NCBI GenBank assembly: GCA_031289935.1
Contig: JAITON010000047.1
Coordinates: forward strand, 1-24,025
Length of the DNA: 24,025 nt
Reading direction: 5' to 3'
Source of the DNA: Treponema sp.
GTDB taxonomy: Bacteria > Spirochaetota > Spirochaetia > Treponematales > Breznakiellaceae
The first letter of the stretch is position 1, and every line of letters begins with the position of its first letter. This document shows, piece by piece, positions 7,564 to 15,013 of the stretch. Made by a program: the position numbers and the translations under genes. The notes under the pieces are model-generated. The model saw only the letters and a program-made list of their open reading frames with translations, did not search any database and was not told the DNA's origin.

Positions 7564-7605
7564 TCTAATAATAATAGTCTACACTGATAGTATGATTAGA
7601 CTATT
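7557..7605 (+). promoter_or_regulatory. Promoter with overlapping inverted-repeat operator
   Basis: On the plus strand a perfect TTGACA (7557-7562) is followed after 17 bases by TACACT (7580-7585), a plausible sigma70 promoter for the lipoprotein gene at 7737. A perfect 9-bp inverted repeat, AATAGTCTA (7573-7581) and TAGACTATT (7597-7605) with 15 bases between, covers the -10 and the expected start site. This is the expected position of an operator for the adjacent divergent XRE protein. Repression of both genes is inference. Confidence 0.6.
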
Positions 7606-7639
7606 AGACAAATATTGGCAGTCTGATATGGTATTTTAC

Positions 7640-7690
7640 ACCTTCCGTTGGAAGGTGATAAAAGAACCTCCGTTGGAGGGTAATAGAAGA
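7640..7690. repeat. Two tandem 25-26 bp hairpin-bearing units in the lipoprotein 5' leader
   Basis: 7640-7665 and 7666-7690 are similar copies. Each is a hairpin with GTT loop (stem ACCTTCC/GGAAGGT in the first, CCTCC/GGAGG in the second) followed by a tail of the form GTRATARAAGA. They lie in the transcribed leader between the promoter at 7557 and the start codon at 7737, so they would be stem-loops in the mRNA. Confidence 0.75.
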
Positions 7691-7736
7691 CGGCGGGTGC
7701 GGCAAACATGCCAAAACCGCCCATAAGGAGTTCTTT

Positions 7737-8078
7737 ATGAAAAAGAACATTTTCTCTCTCTTGAGCATTATCGCCATAGGGGCGGTAATGACCTTGGCGT
7801 CTTGTGCAACGTTCCAGCCGATTGACGTTACGAACACGATGGCTGCTCAGATCACGTCAATCAAATTCTACACGCCTGCGTCTGGCGAAGAGGTTAAAAC
7901 CTTGTTTGTAGACCGCACCGGGTCTTTCCTAAAGGACATTAGCCTTGTGGAAGATGGAGCTTGGTACAGGCTCCATCAGGACAAATTGGTCAGTGTGGAA
8001 GCCGTTGTTAAGAACACCTCTTACCTATTCTTCAGCGTCGTCGGTGAATATCAATGGCGCATTGAGTATGTTGATTAG
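7737..8078 (+). CDS. Small predicted lipoprotein, function unknown
   Basis: 113-residue protein that I do not recognise. Residues 2-3 are lysine, 5-20 hydrophobic, and 20-23 are the lipobox LASC with Cys23 as probable lipid-anchor, so it is likely membrane-attached outside the cytoplasm. The mature 90 residues alternate polar and hydrophobic positions, suggesting a small beta-rich domain, and contain several Trp and Tyr (DGAWYRLHQDK, GEYQWRIEYVD). The ATG has a very good ribosome-binding site (AAGGAG, 6 bases upstream). It has its own promoter at 7557, probably controlled by the divergent XRE repressor, and its own terminator at 8136. It is clearly lower in GC than the surrounding genes, which may indicate transfer. 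It is flanked on both sides by roughly 25-bp tandem duplications. Confidence 0.8.
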   Translation: MKKNIFSLLSIIAIGAVMTLASCATFQPIDVTNTMAAQITSIKFYTPASGEEVKTLFVDRTGSFLKDISLVEDGAWYRLHQDKLVSVEAVVKNTSYLFFSVVGEYQWRIEYVD

Positions 8079-8084
8079 ATTAGC

Positions 8085-8131
8085 CAGGAGTGTTTGACAC
8101 TTTCCGACTCAGGAGTGTCTGACACTTTCCG
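8085..8131. repeat. 22-bp direct repeat (two copies) with internal dyad
   Basis: CAGGAGTGTTTGACACTTTC begins at 8085 and CAGGAGTGTCTGACACTTTC begins at 8110; both extend two bases further (CG), giving 22-base copies at a 25-base period that differ at one position. Each copy contains AGTGT-N3-ACACT, a small dyad. They lie between the lipoprotein stop and its terminator. They could be protein-binding sites or remains of an element end; no transposase is near. Confidence 0.8.
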
Positions 8132-8135
8132 TTGG

Positions 8136-8184
8136 GGCGGCAGGGCGCGGTTCGTCCAAAGGGCGCCCTGCCGCCTATTCTTTT
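8136..8184 (+). terminator. Rho-independent terminator of the lipoprotein gene
   Basis: A perfect 13-bp stem, GGCGGCAGGGCGC (8136-8148) with GCGCCCTGCCGCC (8163-8175), and a 14-base loop, is followed on the plus strand by TATTCTTTT. The minus-strand side lacks a T run, so it acts mainly on the plus-strand transcript. Confidence 0.85.
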
Positions 8185-8192
8185 GGGCCGCC

Positions 8193-11183
8193 CTAGACCG
8201 GCAGCTCTCGCGGGCTTACTCCCAGACTGGCGGCGGCGGCCTCCGCAGCGGCCCTCCCGGCGATAATCACCCCCACGGATTGGTCCGTGCAGGCCTGCGC
8301 CAGGCGGCGGGCGGCCCCGGATGTCTCCCCCAGGCTCAGGCCGATCAAGGCCGCCATTTTCCGCTCCCGGTGGCGGTCCTCAATCCCGTAAAGGAAGCGG
8401 CTAAAGTCGATGCTCCCCTGCTCCCGGGCCGTCCGGGGGTAGTTCTCCTTGCCGTAATGCCCGATGATCGCCTTTTCCAGCGCGTCTTCCGAATTCATTT
8501 TTGCGAGCGTCTCCAGGGCCGTCCGAAAAGCCCCCAGGGAACGGAGCGGGTCAGGGTCCCGGTAACTGGAGAAGCCGAAATGCGCCTCAATCCCGCTGGC
8601 GGCGGCAAAGGCCCCGTAAGCCCCGCCCTTCATGCGGATATCCTCCCAGAGCGGACCTGTGGAAAGTTGATGGGCCAGCACGAGTTCGGCGGCGTGCTCC
8701 CGTGAAGGATAGGGGGCGCCGGGTATGGTCAGGGCGGCAAATCCCACCTGGAGGGAGGGCGAGACGTATACCTCGTTCCGGTCTCTCCCGCCGTCCTTAA
8801 GACCGGTAAAGGCCGCAGTCCCCTGCACGGCGGCCCCCCTCGGCCGGGGCGGCCCGAAGCGGCTAAATCCTCCCCCCAGACACCGGGCCGCTTCTTTGAG
8901 CGCTTCCCCGGAACCGGTCAGGTTGGCAATACAGCCCCCAGTCAAGAGCGAGTCCCGGAGACGCTCCAGGCGGCGGATAATCTCCGCCGTGTCCGTTTCC
9001 ACAAGCCGGTGGGCAAATTCAAGCTGGCTGATACCCCGCCAGAGCTCCCCCAAAAGGCCGGTGCGGGAAAAGGAGCGGTTGGCCCGGCCTGCGGCAAGCT
9101 CATGGCCAGAGGGAGCCAGGCCGGAATCAAAGCTGTTCTTCATCTCCAGTACCAGGTCCCGGATACGCCGGGGGTCAGAAAAGTCCGCTTCGCTGATCAT
9201 CCGCAGAGCCAGGTCCAGGGAAGGCTCCAGCTTTTCGTCCAAGGTTTTGAGCTGATAGATAATCCAGTCCCGGCCTCCAATGTCCAGAATCCCCCCCGGC
9301 AGGGGGACCGTGGCAGCCGAACCCTGCGCCAGGGACCCGGTGGAAAGACCGGCGGCAAAGCTCCCCAGGGTCCGGGCCATGAGGCTCGACACAGCCGCAT
9401 AGTCCATGCCCGGCAGCCCTACGGAAACCACCACCTGGGAGAAGAAGGGCAGCCAGAGATAGTCCTCTGCCTCCAGACGGTCCAGGGGAAAGGCCAGGTC
9501 CAGGTAGCTGATGCCGTTGGTAAAGAGCTCGCGGCTCAGAACCGGCAGCCCCCGGCAGTCCCCAAGCTCCCGTGGAATAATCCCCGGCTCCGGGGAAAGG
9601 TCCTTTCGGGAAAGATGGGGAATCGCAGCCAGGGCTTCGGGGCTGTCGGGCTCTTCCTGAATTTTTTCCAGGGCGGCGTTCTGCTCCGCCAGGGCTCGAA
9701 ATTCCGCATCCCCCATGGACGCGGCTTTTTTTGCCAACACGGCAGCCCGGGCCGCCTCCTTTTTTGGCAGATAGTCCGCTTCGGGAATCAGGCTGATCCG
9801 GGCCCGGTGGGGGTTATCGAGCAGATACTTGCGGATAAGCCCCTCAAAATAGGGCCCCCCGGCCAGCCGCGCCTTGAGCTGGGCCAAGGCGGGCTCCACC
9901 AGGATGGTCTCCCAGGGCTTGGCCCCGTAGCTCCAGCCCCGGAGCGAGCGGCTCAGCCAGACCAGGGAATAGGGCCCCCCGGCCCGGCGGATCTCCCGGT
10001 TGGCAAATTCGATGGAAAGCATGGCCGCCTCAATCTCTTCCTGGGGGATGCCTTCATCGGCCAGTTTTCGCAGAGTATCCAGGATGAGTTTTTCCACCGC
10101 AGCCTCATCAGCCTGGACGCCCCGGAGCCCCGCCGTAAAGACAATTTCCGGCAGCTCCACTTCAAGACCCGTTACCGGGGAGAGATCCTCCCCCAGGCCC
10201 GATTCCACCAAGGCACGGTTCAGGGGCGAGCCGTCGTGGCCCAGGAGAACCTCGGTCAGAGCCGCCAGGGCCAGGGTTTCATGCATATCTTGGGGCTTGC
10301 CGCAGAGCCAGGAGAGGAACACCGTGGGCTTGGAATCGCCCCCTGCGGCGCAGGATATTCTGAGGGTCCGGGGGGCCGTCCAGCGGGACGCGTAGACCGG
10401 GGGAGGCGCCGCCTTGCCCGCTTCCAGGGAACGGAGAAAGGTTTCGTCCAGAAAGGCGAGCTGCTTTTCCGTGGGGATATTCCCCGCCAGGAAGATCCGG
10501 CAGTTCGCCGGGTTGTAACGGCTCCGGTGGAATGCTTTGAGGGCCTCCCAGCCAAGTTCCGGAATATGGTCCGGGTCGCCGCCCGACTCAAAGGCCATGG
10601 GCGTACCGGGCATCAGGGCCCGGAAAGACCAGCCCCCGGCCACATCGTCCAGGGAAGAATAGGCCCCCTTCATCTCGTTGTACACCACACCGGTGATAGC
10701 TAAGGTGCGGCGCTTTTCTCTGCTAGGAGAAAATGTCACCCGATGACCCTCCTGCCGGAAGACCCATTCAGGGAGCAGGGGATAGAAGACCGCATCGCCG
10801 TAGACCGACATCAGATTGAAGTAATCCTGCTCGTTGACGGAACTGGCGGGGTAGATGGTCCGGTCGGGAAAGGTCATGGCGTTAAGGAAGGTCTGGAGGC
10901 TCCCCTGCATCAGCACCAGGAAAGGGTCCTTGAGGGGATAACGCTTGGAGCCGCAGAACACCGAATGTTCCAGGATATGAGCCGCGCCGGTGGAATCCTC
11001 CGGGCTCGTGGCAAAGCAAAAGGCAAAAAGGTTTTCCGGGTCCTCGTTGTAGATATGAAAGACCTCGGCCCCGCTCTTCCGGTGCCGCGCCCAGATGCCT
11101 TCGGCCCTGAGTTCCGCCAAATCTACCGTCTCCAGGACCTCGAAGCCGCTTGCGGTATCACCTGCCTGTAATGTTGTCTTCAT
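8193..11183 (-). CDS. M16C family zinc metalloprotease (presequence protease/PreP-like)
   Basis: 996-residue peptidase of the insulinase superfamily, subfamily M16C (PreP/Cym1-type), which as a family degrades short peptides inside a closed two-half chamber. The inverted zinc motif HxxEH is present as HILEH (residues 69-73, in TGAAHILEHSVFCGS). The distal zinc ligand is probably Glu170 in GVVYNEMKGAYSS, the usual spacing. PLKDPFLVLMQGSLQTFLNA near residue 85-101 is also typical. Length is right for the single-chain M16C form with four homologous domains. I see no signal peptide, so it is probably cytoplasmic. The start overlaps the stop of the upstream FliG-like gene by 4 bases (ATGA), indicating translational coupling. 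Its substrate is unknown; peptide turnover, perhaps of peptides imported by the Opp system, is only a guess. Confidence 0.93.
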   Translation of the reverse strand: MKTTLQAGDTASGFEVLETVDLAELRAEGIWARHRKSGAEVFHIYNEDPENLFAFCFATSPEDSTGAAHILEHSVFCGSKRYPLKDPFLVLMQGSLQTFLNAMTFPDRTIYPASSVNEQDYFNLMSVYGDAVFYPLLPEWVFRQEGHRVTFSPSREKRRTLAITGVVYNEMKGAYSSLDDVAGGWSFRALMPGTPMAFESGGDPDHIPELGWEALKAFHRSRYNPANCRIFLAGNIPTEKQLAFLDETFLRSLEAGKAAPPPVYASRWTAPRTLRISCAAGGDSKPTVFLSWLCGKPQDMHETLALAALTEVLLGHDGSPLNRALVESGLGEDLSPVTGLEVELPEIVFTAGLRGVQADEAAVEKLILDTLRKLADEGIPQEEIEAAMLSIEFANREIRRAGGPYSLVWLSRSLRGWSYGAKPWETILVEPALAQLKARLAGGPYFEGLIRKYLLDNPHRARISLIPEADYLPKKEAARAAVLAKKAASMGDAEFRALAEQNAALEKIQEEPDSPEALAAIPHLSRKDLSPEPGIIPRELGDCRGLPVLSRELFTNGISYLDLAFPLDRLEAEDYLWLPFFSQVVVSVGLPGMDYAAVSSLMARTLGSFAAGLSTGSLAQGSAATVPLPGGILDIGGRDWIIYQLKTLDEKLEPSLDLALRMISEADFSDPRRIRDLVLEMKNSFDSGLAPSGHELAAGRANRSFSRTGLLGELWRGISQLEFAHRLVETDTAEIIRRLERLRDSLLTGGCIANLTGSGEALKEAARCLGGGFSRFGPPRPRGAAVQGTAAFTGLKDGGRDRNEVYVSPSLQVGFAALTIPGAPYPSREHAAELVLAHQLSTGPLWEDIRMKGGAYGAFAAASGIEAHFGFSSYRDPDPLRSLGAFRTALETLAKMNSEDALEKAIIGHYGKENYPRTAREQGSIDFSRFLYGIEDRHRERKMAALIGLSLGETSGAARRLAQACTDQSVGVIIAGRAAAEAAAASLGVSPRELPV

Positions 11184-12382
11184 AGAATCACATCCTCATC
11201 GTCAATCAGCAGGATTTTCCCCCGTTCCCGGCCCTGCCTGAACCAGGTCAGAAATTCCCGGGCTAGGGCCTCCACATCGGCCTTGGGGACCGGCCCCATA
11301 ACTTCGTCCTCTTCCCGGACCAGGATACGACGATTGGCCGATACATTGGAAAGAATTTTCTCGGCAAAGGCCACTGAGCGTCCCCGGAGCAGCAGGGCAA
11401 TCTCCCGCTCGGACATGTCCCGGAGCTTCTCCGCCAGGGGCCGGTCTTCGGCTTTTACTACATCGTCCAGGGTGTGGAGCCGTTCCTTCAGGTCCCGGCC
11501 AATATCCGGGGCGTCCCAGGCGAGCTCGGAAAGGATCTGGTCCCCAAAGGACACATCGGTGTGCTTCAGAATGGCCGCCAGGGTCCCCATACCGTCCAGA
11601 GTTTCGCCGCCCTGACCCCCGGTCTGGCCCAGCTTCCGGGCCTTTTCCCGCAGGGCCGCCGCAGTCCGGTCAAGAATTTCCGGGGAGACCTGCCCCAGTT
11701 TCGCGATCCGCCGGACCGTTTCGAGCTTCCGGTCCGGGGACATATTTGCCAGAGCCCGGGCGGAAAGTTGGGGAGGGAGCCGGGAAAGGATCATGGCCGC
11801 CGCTGCCGGGCTCTCGTCCCGGAGAAGTAGGGCCACCTGCTCCCCGGAGAAGTCCTCCAGAAAATCGAAGGGCTCCTCCTTCTCCTGGGGCAGGGCCTTT
11901 CGCAGCAGAACCTCCCCCTGATGGGGCCCAAAGGCCGCATAGAGAAGCCGCCGGGCAGTCTCTACCCCTCCAAGGCTCCCCCCGGAATAACCGTAAGAAG
12001 TGTCCAGAAGAGAGTGGAACTCCGCCAGGACCGTCTTGGCCTCCTCGGCGGTGATTCCCCGGATACCGGCAATCTCCTGCGAAATAGCCTCCACCTGGTC
12101 CGGCCCCAGGTTCGCGAGGATCCGGGCCGCCTCGTCCCCGCCGGTAAGGATAAGAAACTTTGCCACCCGGCGGTACTTAGATTCCCCCGTTTCAGGCCTG
12201 AGAGGCGCCGCCGGCGGGGGCCCGGGAATTTTTTCAAAGCCCTGAGGCATTTCGGTGTGGCCCTTACCCAAAATTCGGCGGTAGGCGTTTATCCCCTGGC
12301 GGACCGGGCCCTCTGGTTTCTCCATAGACACATCATAGCAGGATTCCCGGCCCAAGCCAAGACGGGGCCCCTCGGCCTGCAT
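11180..12382 (-). CDS. fliG: FliG-like flagellar motor switch protein (divergent paralogue)
   Basis: 400-residue protein with the FliG domain order. The N-terminal domain begins near residue 68 (KYRRVAKFLILTGGDEAARI). The middle domain includes ESPAAAAMILSRLPPQLSAR at about 200-220, where canonical FliG has EHPQT. A Gly-rich linker follows (GQTGGQGG). The C-terminal domain includes AEDRPLAEKLRDMSEREIAL and ends in a FliG-like GPVPKADVEALAREF. FliG forms the rotor switch ring that meets stator MotA. The first 60 or so residues and the changed EHPQR-type motif mark it as divergent; spirochaetes often carry two FliG paralogues. The start is uncertain: ATG at 12382 is used, but ATG at 12325 is a good alternative, and neither has a clear ribosome-binding site. 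It overlaps the M16C protease gene by 4 bases. Confidence 0.82.
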   Translation of the reverse strand: MQAEGPRLGLGRESCYDVSMEKPEGPVRQGINAYRRILGKGHTEMPQGFEKIPGPPPAAPLRPETGESKYRRVAKFLILTGGDEAARILANLGPDQVEAISQEIAGIRGITAEEAKTVLAEFHSLLDTSYGYSGGSLGGVETARRLLYAAFGPHQGEVLLRKALPQEKEEPFDFLEDFSGEQVALLLRDESPAAAAMILSRLPPQLSARALANMSPDRKLETVRRIAKLGQVSPEILDRTAAALREKARKLGQTGGQGGETLDGMGTLAAILKHTDVSFGDQILSELAWDAPDIGRDLKERLHTLDDVVKAEDRPLAEKLRDMSEREIALLLRGRSVAFAEKILSNVSANRRILVREEDEVMGPVPKADVEALAREFLTWFRQGRERGKILLIDDEDVIL

Positions 12383-12422
12383 CAGCTTAAAAATACCAAA
12401 CCCTCCAAAAACAATTCGAGCA

Positions 12423-12461
12423 TTGAAGATATTATCTGTTTTTTATATATTAAGGCTTATG
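12423..12461 (+). promoter_or_regulatory. Possible promoter region for the PocR/AraC regulator pair
   Basis: TTGAAG (12423-12428) and TATATT (12446-12451) are 17 bases apart and resemble a sigma70 promoter. The predicted start site would lie so close to the start codon that the message would be almost leaderless, or another promoter is used. The short divergent gap (about 80 bases) must also serve the FliG-like gene on the minus strand, for which I see no convincing promoter. Confidence 0.3.
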
Positions 12462-12464
12462 AGT

Positions 12465-13682
12465 ATGGAAACGGCAATGGAACGCAGGGACCTGATCCCG
12501 CTCCTGGTCAAGGCCAGGAAAACTTTTCAGACTTACAAAGGAATATCGGGAATCCCAACATTGGTGGTGGATCCAGAGGGCTCCGCCGTGTGCCAGGGAC
12601 CCCACCCGCAATTTCACACCCTCTGCCTGCTTTGCGAGAAGCGCCTGGGCTCCGGCATGGGATTGGGGTGTTCAGGCCGAAACGACCCCTGTGTCGTACT
12701 GCACCATCAGGGCATGAATGAAGGGCTACAGGCCGGTGGAATTTACATCTATGTATGTAAGATGGGCCTTGTCTTCTGGACCAGCCCCCTCGTTTCCCAG
12801 GGCTGTACCGTGGGGGCCGTCATTTCCGGGGGTATCCTGGACACGGAAACCCCGCAGGCTGTCAAAAAGATTGAAAAAATCAGCGGCGGGGGCATCGAAA
12901 CCGCAGAGGCAGTCCAGGCACTGGTCCATGTACCGGTCAAAACCTATCTGGAAATCAAATCCCTGGCCCGCATGACCCTGCTCTGTGCCAATCACAGCTT
13001 GGCCCAGGGAAGCTGCCTCAAGGCTGTACCGCTACCCTCCCTCCGGAGCCCGGAGCGGGAACAGGAACGGGCGCTTCTGGCGGCCCTCAGACGGGGAGAG
13101 GCCGAAACAGCGGCAAAGATCCTCCGGGAATTCCTGGAATCGCTCCAGAACATCTATCGGGACGATTTCGCCGCCCTCCAATCGGGGGCCATGGAACTGG
13201 CGGCTTTCCTCTCCCGGGCCGGGGAAATATCCGCAGAAGACCCCAAACGGGACCTTGCCCGGATCGGCCAGACAAAAAACCTGGAGGAATTGGAGGAAAC
13301 CCTCAGGCACATGGTGGACTATCTGGCCAACCAGCTTTTTTCTTTCCGGGGAATCCGCCATGCGGCAGCCCTGAGGAAAGCGGAGCGTTTTATCTGGGAA
13401 AACTATACCCACAAAATGAGACTCCAGGAAATCGCAGCGGTCGCCGGGCTCTCGGCCCCCTATTTCAGCAGCGTCTTTAAGGAAGAACGGGGGGAGAATC
13501 TTTCGACCTATCTGAACCGGCTCCGGGTGGAAAAGGCCGCCCTCCTGCTCAGAGAATCGGACCTGCCTATCCAGCAGATTGCCGGAGCCTCTGGCTTTGA
13601 GGACCAGAGCTGGTTTTCCAAGATATTCAAGCAGCATATCGGTATAAGTCCCGGTAAATTTCGGGGGGAACGCCATGAATAA
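12465..13682 (+). CDS. AraC-family transcriptional regulator with PocR sensory domain (1)
   Basis: 405-residue regulator from the ATG chosen here. The N-terminal part is a PocR-type ligand-binding domain with cysteines C54-x-x-C57, C69, C76 and C98 and the hallmark IYIYVCKMGLVFWTSPL near 93-109. PocR itself senses 1,2-propanediol; this ligand is unknown. The C-terminal 100 residues hold two helix-turn-helix motifs of AraC/XylS type (LQEIAAVAGLSAPYFSSVFK, then IQQIAGASGFEDQSWFSKIF), ending in the usual GISPGKFR. I choose ATG 12465 because AAGG lies 9 bases upstream; an ATG at 12459 and a TTG at 12423 are also in frame. It overlaps the next gene, a paralogue, by 8 bases, so both are probably co-translated. 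No metabolic genes they might control are adjacent. Confidence 0.88.
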   Translation: METAMERRDLIPLLVKARKTFQTYKGISGIPTLVVDPEGSAVCQGPHPQFHTLCLLCEKRLGSGMGLGCSGRNDPCVVLHHQGMNEGLQAGGIYIYVCKMGLVFWTSPLVSQGCTVGAVISGGILDTETPQAVKKIEKISGGGIETAEAVQALVHVPVKTYLEIKSLARMTLLCANHSLAQGSCLKAVPLPSLRSPEREQERALLAALRRGEAETAAKILREFLESLQNIYRDDFAALQSGAMELAAFLSRAGEISAEDPKRDLARIGQTKNLEELEETLRHMVDYLANQLFSFRGIRHAAALRKAERFIWENYTHKMRLQEIAAVAGLSAPYFSSVFKEERGENLSTYLNRLRVEKAALLLRESDLPIQQIAGASGFEDQSWFSKIFKQHIGISPGKFRGERHE

Positions 13683-14841
13683 TCTGCGCCGGATCCAGGA
13701 GGTTATGACAGACTATAGCCGGGCCACGGGAGCCCTCACCAGTGTGATGGACGAACATTACGAACCCATTCCCGAAGCATCCGATGAGACCGGGAAATCT
13801 TTCTGTCGCTCCTGTCCCAAGTATAAGGAGGATTACGACCAGTCCTGCCGCCTCATGCACATCGAAGCCATACATCAGGCCCAGAACCAGGGAGGGGTCT
13901 GTATCTACCACTGCGCCACGGGAGTCTGTTTCTGGACCAGCCCGCTCTTTTCCCGGGGTCCGGACCGCTTTTCAGGGGCCCTCATAGGCGCCAGCCGGCC
14001 GGAGGACAAGGACATCAAGGCCATGGCAGATCTCCTGCTCATCTGTGCGGAGTCCCTCTCCGATGGGGCCGGGGAGTATTACCAACTCCTCCGCCGGCGG
14101 GCCGAACAGCGGAACGCCCTCGAAGAGGAGCGTCTGAAGCTGCAAGACCAATCCCCCGAAAGCTACCCCCTTGATACGGAGCAGGCCCTCCTGGAGGCTA
14201 TCCGCCGGGGTGACACCCAGGGGGCCGGGAATCTCCTGAACCAAATCCTGGGCTACCTCCTCTTTGTCAGCCCCCAGAGTTTTGATGATGTCAAGCTCCG
14301 GGCCCAGGAACTGGCAGCCCTCTTTCCCCGGGCCGGTCACTTCTCCCCTCCCCTCATGAAGCTCCGGCAGGCCCGGGATACGGAGGAGCTCATCGATATC
14401 CTGCACTGTACCGTGGAAAGCATGGCCGCCGAGAACCACAGTTTCCAGGGGGTCTGCCACAAGAAGGCCCTCAGAAAGGCGGAAATGCTTATCCGCGAAA
14501 ACTATCACCGGAAGATCACGCTTAAGGAGATTGCTGCTTATGCAGGGCTTTCGGTCCCCTATTTCAGTACCATATTCAAACAGGAGATGGGAGAAACCCT
14601 CATTGCATACCTGAACCGAATACGGATAGAAAATGCCAGCCGCCTGCTCGCGGAGACCGATCTCCCGCTCAGTGAAATCATCGATACTTCCGGTTTTGAG
14701 GATCAGAGTTGGTTCTCCAAGACATTCAAGGCCTACACCGGCATTAGTCCCCAACGGTTCCGCCGCCAGGGAGGAGTCACCAGCCACACGATCTCGGAGC
14801 AAAATCTCTCGGAGGCCTACCGAGAAGCGCTTTCAAAGTGA
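13675..14841 (+). CDS. AraC-family transcriptional regulator with PocR sensory domain (2)
   Basis: 388-residue paralogue of the preceding gene. The PocR-like N-terminal domain has C44-x-x-C47, C58, C76, C80 and C85, with GVCIYHCATGVCFWTSPL (about 74-91) matching the first protein, but the first 35 or so residues of the fold are shorter and different. The C-terminal AraC-type DNA-binding part is very similar (LKEIAAYAGLSVPYFSTIFK; LSEIIDTSGFEDQSWFSKTF; GISPQRFR), followed by a 25-residue tail. The ATG has GGGGGAA just upstream and lies within the end of the first gene. Both may form hetero- or homodimers on shared targets; this is inference. Transcription likely ends around the array and the hairpin at 14971. 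Confidence 0.88.
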   Translation: MNNLRRIQEVMTDYSRATGALTSVMDEHYEPIPEASDETGKSFCRSCPKYKEDYDQSCRLMHIEAIHQAQNQGGVCIYHCATGVCFWTSPLFSRGPDRFSGALIGASRPEDKDIKAMADLLLICAESLSDGAGEYYQLLRRRAEQRNALEEERLKLQDQSPESYPLDTEQALLEAIRRGDTQGAGNLLNQILGYLLFVSPQSFDDVKLRAQELAALFPRAGHFSPPLMKLRQARDTEELIDILHCTVESMAAENHSFQGVCHKKALRKAEMLIRENYHRKITLKEIAAYAGLSVPYFSTIFKQEMGETLIAYLNRIRIENASRLLAETDLPLSEIIDTSGFEDQSWFSKTFKAYTGISPQRFRRQGGVTSHTISEQNLSEAYREALSK

Positions 14842-14857
14842 GCGGACCGGTAGACGA

Positions 14858-14962
14858 TCCTGCGCATGGCTTTGCACCGGTCCTGCGCACGGCTTTGCGC
14901 CGGTCCTGCGCACGGCTTTGCGCCGATCCTGCGCATGGCTTTGCACCGGTCCCGCGTACGGG
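14858..14962. repeat. 23-bp tandem repeat array, 4 full copies plus a partial
   Basis: Units start at 14858, 14881, 14904 and 14927 with core TCCTGCGCAYGGCTTTGC, then a truncated, diverged copy from 14950. It begins 16 bases after the stop of the second PocR regulator and ends just before the terminator. Its sequence is unrelated to the 21-bp array at 6922 but has a similar period and a similar intergenic position. Confidence 0.93.
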
Positions 14963-14965
14963 TCT

Positions 14966-14993
14966 AAAAAAGGCCGCCCCTTTGGGGCGGCCT
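14966..14993 (-). terminator. Strong rho-independent terminator for the ugpC-type gene
   Basis: A perfect 10-bp stem AGGCCGCCCC (14971-14980) and GGGGCGGCCT (14984-14993) with a 3-base loop. On the minus strand it is followed by six T (plus 14966-14971, stem A included), about 20 bases after the stop of the gene ending at 15014. On the plus strand only three T follow, so it may weakly terminate the regulator transcript too. Confidence 0.92.
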
Positions 14994-15013
14994 TTCACGA
15001 TTACACGAAAAAG

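Noticed and set aside
8085..8131. Ends of an insertion sequence
   Set aside because: The two copies are direct repeats only 25 bases apart, and no transposase or opposite end is visible.
9009..10703. A 564-codon open frame on the plus strand
   Set aside because: It lies wholly antisense to the clear M16C protease gene; long antisense frames are expected in GC-rich coding DNA, and its protein looks like nothing known.
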